This document shows, piece by piece, positions 6,015-11,219 of a stretch of 11,219 nt of DNA; the stretch's first letter is position 1; each line of letters begins with the position of its first letter. Origin of the DNA: Bacteroides sp. (GTDB lineage Bacteria > Bacteroidota > Bacteroidia > Bacteroidales > Bacteroidaceae); NCBI GenBank assembly GCA_030151885.1, contig JASLCG010000134.1, forward strand, positions 1 to 11,219, given 5' to 3'. The translations under genes were made by a program, and so were the position numbers. Under the pieces are notes generated by a model that worked only from the letters and a program-made list of their open reading frames with translations, did not search any database and had not been told where the DNA came from.

Positions 6015-7358
6015 ATGGATAATATTACAAAGAAAGAACATTATAAAGCATTATTATATTTAGGAATTCCGATTATTATTGGTCAGTTAGGAATTATTGT
6101 GTTAGGATTTGCAGATACTTTGATGATATCTTGGCATAGTAAAGAGGAGCTGTCGGCGGTGGGTTTTGTTAATAACGTTTTCAATTTACCTATTATATTT
6201 GGAACTGGATTTAGTTATGGTTTGACACCAGTAGTAGGTAGATTATTTGGTCAGAAAAAGTTTGATGAAATAGGAAGTTCATTAAAGGCTAGCTTGGTCT
6301 CTAATTTGATGGTAGGTATTATGCTGTCTGTTATAATGGGGATACTCTATTTAAATGTAGAACATTTAGGTCAGCCAGATGAGTTAATGTATTTAATAAA
6401 ACCTTATTTTTTAATCTTATTAGGTTCTTTACCTTTTGTTGTTTTGTTTAATGCATTTAAGCAATTTGCTGATGGGATAACTGATACTAAAATGGGGATG
6501 TGGATATTAATAGGGGGTAACTCTCTAAATATTATTGGGAACTACATGCTAATTTATGGGAAATTTGGCTGTCCTGAACTAGGATTGATAGGTGCTGGTA
6601 TTAGTACTTTAACCTCTCGTATTCTGATGGTTATTGTTTTTGCTTTAGTGTTTTTCTTTTCAAATAGATACTTACGCTATAAGATAGGATTTTATCGTTC
6701 TCGTGTATCAAAAGCTTTGGTAGCTAGATTAAATAATTTAGGCTGGCCTGTTGCTATTCAAATGGGGCTTGAAACTGCTAGTTTTAGTTTAAGTGCTGTT
6801 ATGGTAGGATGGCTTGGTCATGAAGCACTGGCCGCCCACCAAATAGTTATTACAGTATCTACTGCTACCTTTATGGTTTATTATGGAATGGGAGCAGCTG
6901 TAGCTGTACGAGTAAGTAACTTCAAAAGTAATAACAACTATAAATGTATAAAGGAAACTGCTACTTATGGGTTCCATCTAACATTATTAATTGCATTAGT
7001 TTTGTCTGGAATTGTATTTGCTTTAAGATATAATTACACAACCTGGTTTGGTCAAGAAGGACAGTTCGAAATTGAACAAATGGTATTAGCTTTAATGTTC
7101 CCTCTTATTATCTATCAGTTTGGAGATGCATTACAAATAAATTACGCAAATGCTTTACGTGGTATTGCAGATGTTAAACCTATGATGATTATTGCATTTA
7201 TATCATATTTCATAGTATCATTACCAATTGGATATTTGTTTGGTTTTGTTTTTGACTTAGGTATTGTTGGTATTTGGATGGCTTTACCGATAGGTTTAAC
7301 AACTTGTGGTATCTTATTATGGTTAAGATTTAAATATAAAGTCAATGTAAAAGAATAA
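6015..7358 (+). CDS. MATE-family multidrug/cation antiporter (NorM-like)
   Basis: A 447-residue inner-membrane transporter of the size and hydrophobic pattern expected for twelve transmembrane helices in two bundles of six. Hallmarks are GFADTLMISWHSKEELSAVG in helix 1 (31-50), HQIVITVSTATFMVYYGMGAAVAVRV at the start of the second bundle (275-300) and QFGDALQINYANALRGIADVK (368-388). Acidic residues Asp34, Glu253 and Asp371 fall where NorM has its cation-coupling Asp36, Glu255 and Asp371, which supports the NorM subgroup and coupling by Na+ or H+. Such proteins export cationic drugs and metabolites; the physiological substrate here cannot be told. It lies 14 bp after the peptidase gene and 4 bp before the kinase gene, so it is cotranscribed with both. 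Confidence 0.94.
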   Translation: MDNITKKEHYKALLYLGIPIIIGQLGIIVLGFADTLMISWHSKEELSAVGFVNNVFNLPIIFGTGFSYGLTPVVGRLFGQKKFDEIGSSLKASLVSNLMVGIMLSVIMGILYLNVEHLGQPDELMYLIKPYFLILLGSLPFVVLFNAFKQFADGITDTKMGMWILIGGNSLNIIGNYMLIYGKFGCPELGLIGAGISTLTSRILMVIVFALVFFFSNRYLRYKIGFYRSRVSKALVARLNNLGWPVAIQMGLETASFSLSAVMVGWLGHEALAAHQIVITVSTATFMVYYGMGAAVAVRVSNFKSNNNYKCIKETATYGFHLTLLIALVLSGIVFALRYNYTTWFGQEGQFEIEQMVLALMFPLIIYQFGDALQINYANALRGIADVKPMMIIAFISYFIVSLPIGYLFGFVFDLGIVGIWMALPIGLTTCGILLWLRFKYKVNVKE

Positions 7359-7362
7359 ATAT

Positions 7363-9645
7363 ATGTCAAGTCCTTCTCCTCATATTAAGGTTAAACTAAT
7401 TGTAAGTTATGTAATATTCTTAATGTTACTATTAGTCATTTTATTTTCTATTTATCAGAAAGTTAGAAGCTATACTACTATTGACCAAAGTTCACAGTTT
7501 CAAACAGATAGTATAGTGTCTTTAATAGAAGAGAAGGACCATAGAATATTAGACTTAATACAGTCTATTGGAGACTTAAACTCGAATTTTATAAAATCTA
7601 GTCAAGAGCTTGAAAATTATCTGTCTGAAACAACCGATTCTCCTGTTATTCAGAAAAAAATAATAACAACAAGTGATACTATCGTTTCAAAAGAAAAAGG
7701 GAAACGGTTGTTAGAGCGTTTAGTAGAAGCTTTTATTCCTGAAGAAGATAATACTGTTGAAGTAAAAACACGTGTAGAAACAATGATAGATACTGTATAT
7801 GATACAGGTTTAAATAGAGATACATTAGAAAAACTACAGCAGAAGCTAAGGAAAGAAAGAATAGCATTTCAAAAAAGACAGCAGCAAACGAACGAGCTTA
7901 AACAGCTTAATACACAAATAACTCATCAAATAGACTCCATTATTAACAGTTATGAGAAAGCTCAGCTCAATAATTTGTTAGATCAGGTAGAGAGGAGTAA
8001 CCTTGATCGAAAAAGTGCTATTCAGTGGATTGGAGGTGTTGCAATAGCCTCAATTATACTTATTATTGTATTCTCATCTTTACTACTACGTGATATAAAT
8101 AAATCTAATTTATATAGAAGAAAATTAGAACAAGCAAATAAGCGTTCTGCCGAATTACTACGTGCTCGTGAAAAATTAATGTTGACAATAACTCATGATA
8201 TTAAAGCTCCTGTAGGAACTATAATGGGGTATTCAGAACTTTTACATTTAACTAGTCTAAGCCCTAATCAGATTGAGTATCTTTCAAGTATAGATATTGC
8301 GTCTGATCATATTCTGAGACTGATTCAAGATTTATTAGATTACCATCTTCTAGACTTGAATAAAGTTGAGTTACGAAAAGAGTCCTTTCATTTAAAGGTA
8401 TTCATAGAGGAGATATTAGAGTCTTTTACCCCTCTATATAATAAAAAGTCATTAGAGTTATCTGCAAACTATATAGATGAAGATTTAGATATTTGGATTA
8501 AGGCCGATGAAAATAGAATCAAGCAAGTTTTGAACAATCTTTTATCAAATGCTTTAAAATTTACTGATAATGGTAGTGTAAATCTGCGTGTTAAGATAGA
8601 TGGAGAAAGACTTATTCTGATTGTCAAAGATACTGGAAGAGGTATGAATGAAGATGATAAGCTAAGAATCTTTAATGAGTTTACTAGGTTACCTAGTGCA
8701 CAAGGTAAAGAGGGCTTTGGCTTGGGTTTATCTATTGTCTCTAAAATAGTTCAAGCTATGAATGGGCTTATTCGTGTAGATAGTGTAATTGATAAAGGAA
8801 CCACCTTCACTGTCGTTCTACCTTATGAAGTAGGAGAAAAGTTGACTAATCAAAATCAGGCATTAATAAAAGACAGGTATGATTCTAGTTGCTTATCTAA
8901 CTATAAAATTATAGTCATGGATGATGATAATTTACAGCTTAAACTGACGAAGGCTGTTTTAGAGAAAGATGGTGCAAAAGTAACAACTTGTAACACGCTA
9001 AACTCATTATTGGAAGCATTAGATAATACCGACTTTTCGTTGTTAATTACGGATATTCAAATGCCAGAAATAACAGGCTATGATTTGGCCTGTTTATTGA
9101 AAAATAGCAATAAATCTTCTTATAATAATGTTCCAATGCTGGCAGTATCTGCACAAGAACAAATAGATCAGTCTAAGTTGTTGGAGTCTGGATTTGTAGG
9201 AGTTTTAAAAAAACCCTTTACAGCAAAAGATGTAGCAAAGGTTCTTGATTGTATTGAAAAAGGTCTTTTTATTGTGAACGATATAGAAGATTTTAATTCA
9301 AATATTGCAGATAACAAACATCAATTAGCTCCTTTATTTGCATTTGCAGGTGGAGATGCTGTAGAAGAGAGGGAAATAGTCGCTTCGTTTATAGCTGAGT
9401 TTGAAAAGAATTTACAGATTCTATCAAAAGGTATGGCTAATAATGACCTTGAACTAATTGCTAAAACAGCACATAAAATGATTCCTGTTATTAAAATGTT
9501 ACATCAGGATGAAATATGTAATGCATTAGTTTTCTTAGATAAAAAGATAATTGATTATACGTTCGAAGAATGTAAGGATAAAGTAGTATTTATACAACAA
9601 GAAATTTCTAACTTAGTACTTGATGCTAAAGAATATTTGAGCTAA
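7363..9645 (+). CDS. Hybrid sensor histidine kinase with receiver and Hpt domains
   Basis: A 760-residue inner-membrane kinase with a full phosphorelay set. Transmembrane segment 1 is at about 11-30. The periplasmic region (32-220) ends in a long charged coiled coil (150-215), and transmembrane segment 2 is at about 221-243. A HisKA domain follows, with phospho-acceptor His278 in TITHDIKAPVG. The HATPase domain has Asn392/Asn396 (NLLSNALKF), DTGRGM (423-428) and GFGLGLSIV (451-459). The receiver (about 514-630) has acidic residues near 520, acceptor Asp564, Ser596 and Lys617. The C-terminal Hpt domain (about 655-755) has acceptor His704 in AHKM, followed by PVIKML where many Hpt domains have LKG. 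The sensor region matches no ligand-binding fold I recognise. There is no DNA-binding domain, so phosphate must pass to a separate regulator, possibly the one at 2352-3728. It starts 4 bp after the MATE stop, so translation is probably coupled. Confidence 0.95.
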   Translation: MSSPSPHIKVKLIVSYVIFLMLLLVILFSIYQKVRSYTTIDQSSQFQTDSIVSLIEEKDHRILDLIQSIGDLNSNFIKSSQELENYLSETTDSPVIQKKIITTSDTIVSKEKGKRLLERLVEAFIPEEDNTVEVKTRVETMIDTVYDTGLNRDTLEKLQQKLRKERIAFQKRQQQTNELKQLNTQITHQIDSIINSYEKAQLNNLLDQVERSNLDRKSAIQWIGGVAIASIILIIVFSSLLLRDINKSNLYRRKLEQANKRSAELLRAREKLMLTITHDIKAPVGTIMGYSELLHLTSLSPNQIEYLSSIDIASDHILRLIQDLLDYHLLDLNKVELRKESFHLKVFIEEILESFTPLYNKKSLELSANYIDEDLDIWIKADENRIKQVLNNLLSNALKFTDNGSVNLRVKIDGERLILIVKDTGRGMNEDDKLRIFNEFTRLPSAQGKEGFGLGLSIVSKIVQAMNGLIRVDSVIDKGTTFTVVLPYEVGEKLTNQNQALIKDRYDSSCLSNYKIIVMDDDNLQLKLTKAVLEKDGAKVTTCNTLNSLLEALDNTDFSLLITDIQMPEITGYDLACLLKNSNKSSYNNVPMLAVSAQEQIDQSKLLESGFVGVLKKPFTAKDVAKVLDCIEKGLFIVNDIEDFNSNIADNKHQLAPLFAFAGGDAVEEREIVASFIAEFEKNLQILSKGMANNDLELIAKTAHKMIPVIKMLHQDEICNALVFLDKKIIDYTFEECKDKVVFIQQEISNLVLDAKEYLS

Positions 9646-9715
9646 ACTTAAGACTTACTTATAGCATCAATGGTAATGCCATAATGTTAGATAATTAATT
9701 AGAAGAAAAGTCTCT

Positions 9716-11219
9716 ATGAAGAAGAAGTGGATTAAGCGCATATTAATCATATTCTTAACTCCTATTATATTGTTATTATTAATAGCGATATGTCTCTATT
9801 TACCCTCAGTGCAAAACCTTATTCAAAAAGAGGCATCCTCTTATGCTTCAGAAGCTACTGGACTAGATATTTCTATAGGACGAGTAAATTTATATTTTCC
9901 ATTAAACTTAGTAGTCCGCAATGTTAAAGTTGTAGATGATGTAGATACTTTACTTTCATTAGATAGATTTGAGGTGAGTGCACAGGCTCTTCCTTTATTT
10001 AGAGGAAAGCTTGAGGTGGATAAGCTCTCTTTGATTAATGCAAAAATGAATACAAAGCAGTTAATCAATGGAGTTGAATTAGTTGGAAATATTGGACAAG
10101 CAGACTTAGTGTCTAGGGGAGTTGATTTAAATAACAATACAATGAAAATTAATCACTTATTGTTAGAGAAATCCGATTTAAAACTTTTGTTATTACCAAC
10201 AGAAAAAGATGTTGAAGAAGAGTCTAGTGAGCCTCTTGATTGGAAAATAGACATTGAAAAAGTTTTATTAAAGCAGCTCAATTTTAACTTAGAGATGCCT
10301 AATGACTCGTTGAGTCTAATAACTAATGTTGCAAATTCTGAAATATTAAATACGTTAGTCGATCTAAAGAGTGAAACATATACCGTCGAGAACTTCAATG
10401 TTGAAAATTCTGCAATAATATATAGAAGTGGGGTAGGTAGTATGAGTAAAGGCTTTGATCCATCTAATATTCAAATCTCAGATTTAAGTTTAAGTGTTGA
10501 TTCAATTTTGTACTCCAATGATATTACTCAAGCTAAATTGAAAAATTTAACTTTTTATGAGAAATCAGGGCTAAGTATAAATCGAATGAGTACTCAATTT
10601 AAAATGACAGAAGATTTTATAGCACTTGATAAGGCAGTAATTCAAACACCTTACTCCTTATTAAGGGCAGATCTGAAGTTTCCAATAGACATTGAAGACT
10701 CCAAAATAAATAGTGTGGTTGATGTAGATATGCGCATCAGCTTGAAAGAGGTAGCTACAGTGTTGGGAGTTAAAATTGAGAAAGGTAATTTTGAGACATG
10801 GGGTCCTGTATCTGGAGAAATTCATATGAAAGGCAATAGTAATAGAGTTGATATTGAGGACTTCCATATTGAATTAGAGGATGCTTTTAACTTTTCTGTA
10901 GTTGGGGCAATATTAGATGTAAATAATAAAAGTAAAAGGCAAGGGCAACTTGATATTCTAGGAGATTTTTATGATATAACTCGATTTAATGACTGGTTGT
11001 CTGATGACGGATCAGTCTTATTACCTAAAGGTATGGTTCTAAGAGGAATGTTAGCTTTGAATGCTAGCGATATTTATTCTGCTGTAGAGTTCAATGAAGG
11101 TAAGGGTGCTGTAAATTTAGAAGCAAGGTATAATCTTGATAATGAAAAATACAAAATTACTGGTGATATTGATTCCTTAAGGATACTCTCCTTTATGCCC
11201 AATATTCCTGTCCAAGATA
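9716..11219 (+). CDS. tamB: TamB/AsmA-like envelope protein, N-terminal part, open at window edge
   Basis: The frame is open from ATG 9716 to the last base (501 codons, no stop), so only the N-terminal third or so of an expected ~1,450-1,550-residue protein is present. It opens with MKKKWIKR and a hydrophobic anchor (about 9-29), leaving the rest in the periplasm. Then comes the AsmA/TamB start: LIQKEASSYASEATGLDISIGRV, NVKVVDD, and a strand ending ALPLFRGKLEVDKLSL. The remainder is rich in short alternating beta strands, as in the hydrophobic-groove beta-helix of this superfamily. Known members work in outer-membrane protein assembly (with TamA) and lipid transport between membranes; which applies here is not visible. 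It lies 70 bp after the kinase gene, in a spacer with no clear -7 element or T-tailed terminator, so readthrough from the operon is possible. Confidence is high for the superfamily, lower for the exact name. Confidence 0.85.
   Translation, partial: MKKKWIKRILIIFLTPIILLLLIAICLYLPSVQNLIQKEASSYASEATGLDISIGRVNLYFPLNLVVRNVKVVDDVDTLLSLDRFEVSAQALPLFRGKLEVDKLSLINAKMNTKQLINGVELVGNIGQADLVSRGVDLNNNTMKINHLLLEKSDLKLLLLPTEKDVEEESSEPLDWKIDIEKVLLKQLNFNLEMPNDSLSLITNVANSEILNTLVDLKSETYTVENFNVENSAIIYRSGVGSMSKGFDPSNIQISDLSLSVDSILYSNDITQAKLKNLTFYEKSGLSINRMSTQFKMTEDFIALDKAVIQTPYSLLRADLKFPIDIEDSKINSVVDVDMRISLKEVATVLGVKIEKGNFETWGPVSGEIHMKGNSNRVDIEDFHIELEDAFNFSVVGAILDVNNKSKRQGQLDILGDFYDITRFNDWLSDDGSVLLPKGMVLRGMLALNASDIYSAVEFNEGKGAVNLEARYNLDNEKYKITGDIDSLRILSFMPNIPVQD

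Noticed and set aside
6789..7369. Leftward open frames of 62 and 75 codons inside the MATE gene
   Set aside because: Low-complexity antisense reading of a conserved membrane protein gene; no independent support.
9668..9684. Small hairpin (ATGG-TAATG-CCAT) after the kinase gene as a terminator
   Set aside because: The stem is only 4 bp and no T run follows; it is not a credible intrinsic terminator.
9841..10867. Three leftward open frames (68-98 codons) at the right end
   Set aside because: The opposite strand has an uninterrupted 501-codon frame from 9716 with a membrane anchor and TamB-like sequence, which accounts for this region.

Overview
The window looks like chromosomal DNA of a low-GC member of the Bacteroidetes, most likely order Bacteroidales. 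Four things point there. Several intergenic regions carry the Bacteroidetes -7 promoter element TAnnTTTG. Start codons lack Shine-Dalgarno sequences and have A/T-rich leaders. The protein families are typical of the group: a cyclophilin lipoprotein with a helical insertion, a hybrid kinase ending in an AHKM-type Hpt domain, and a Bacteroidetes-style TamB. Codon use is strongly A/T-biased throughout. No insertion sequence, phage, CRISPR or defence gene is visible. Genus-level placement is not possible by eye.

Left end (1-269): the 5' half of an initiator tRNA-Met gene reads leftward off the window, with a near-consensus promoter. It diverges from a rightward three-gene cluster (270-2302): a TetR-family regulator, a FabG-type 3-oxoacyl-ACP reductase and an RluA-family pseudouridine synthase. 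Gaps are 12 and 5 bp, so the three are probably one transcript. It ends at a strong hairpin (2315-2349) that also serves the convergent gene to its right.

Middle (2352-3922): a leftward NtrC-type, sigma-54-dependent response regulator (receiver, AAA+ with intact GAFTGA, Fis-type HTH). It is separated by a 194-bp divergent promoter region from a rightward four-gene operon.

Operon 3923-9645: cyclophilin-type peptidyl-prolyl isomerase lipoprotein, M16 zinc peptidase, MATE antiporter, and a 760-residue hybrid sensor kinase (two TM segments, HisKA, HATPase, receiver, Hpt). Gaps are only 8, 14 and 4 bp. The kinase has every phosphorelay station except a DNA-binding output. The divergently transcribed NtrC-type regulator is the natural candidate for that output, which would make the region a His-Asp-His-Asp relay. 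This pairing is inferred from architecture and proximity.

Right end (9716-11219): the first 501 codons of a TamB/AsmA-like envelope protein, open at the window edge. Its reading frame has no stop in the window.

Most of the window is ordinary housekeeping and envelope biology, and I see no convincing undescribed system. The points most worth a second look are the split phosphorelay, the M16 peptidase that keeps its zinc site but lacks the usual Arg/Tyr substrate-binding pair, the insertion in the cyclophilin lipoprotein, and a dyad lying across the predicted tetR promoter.
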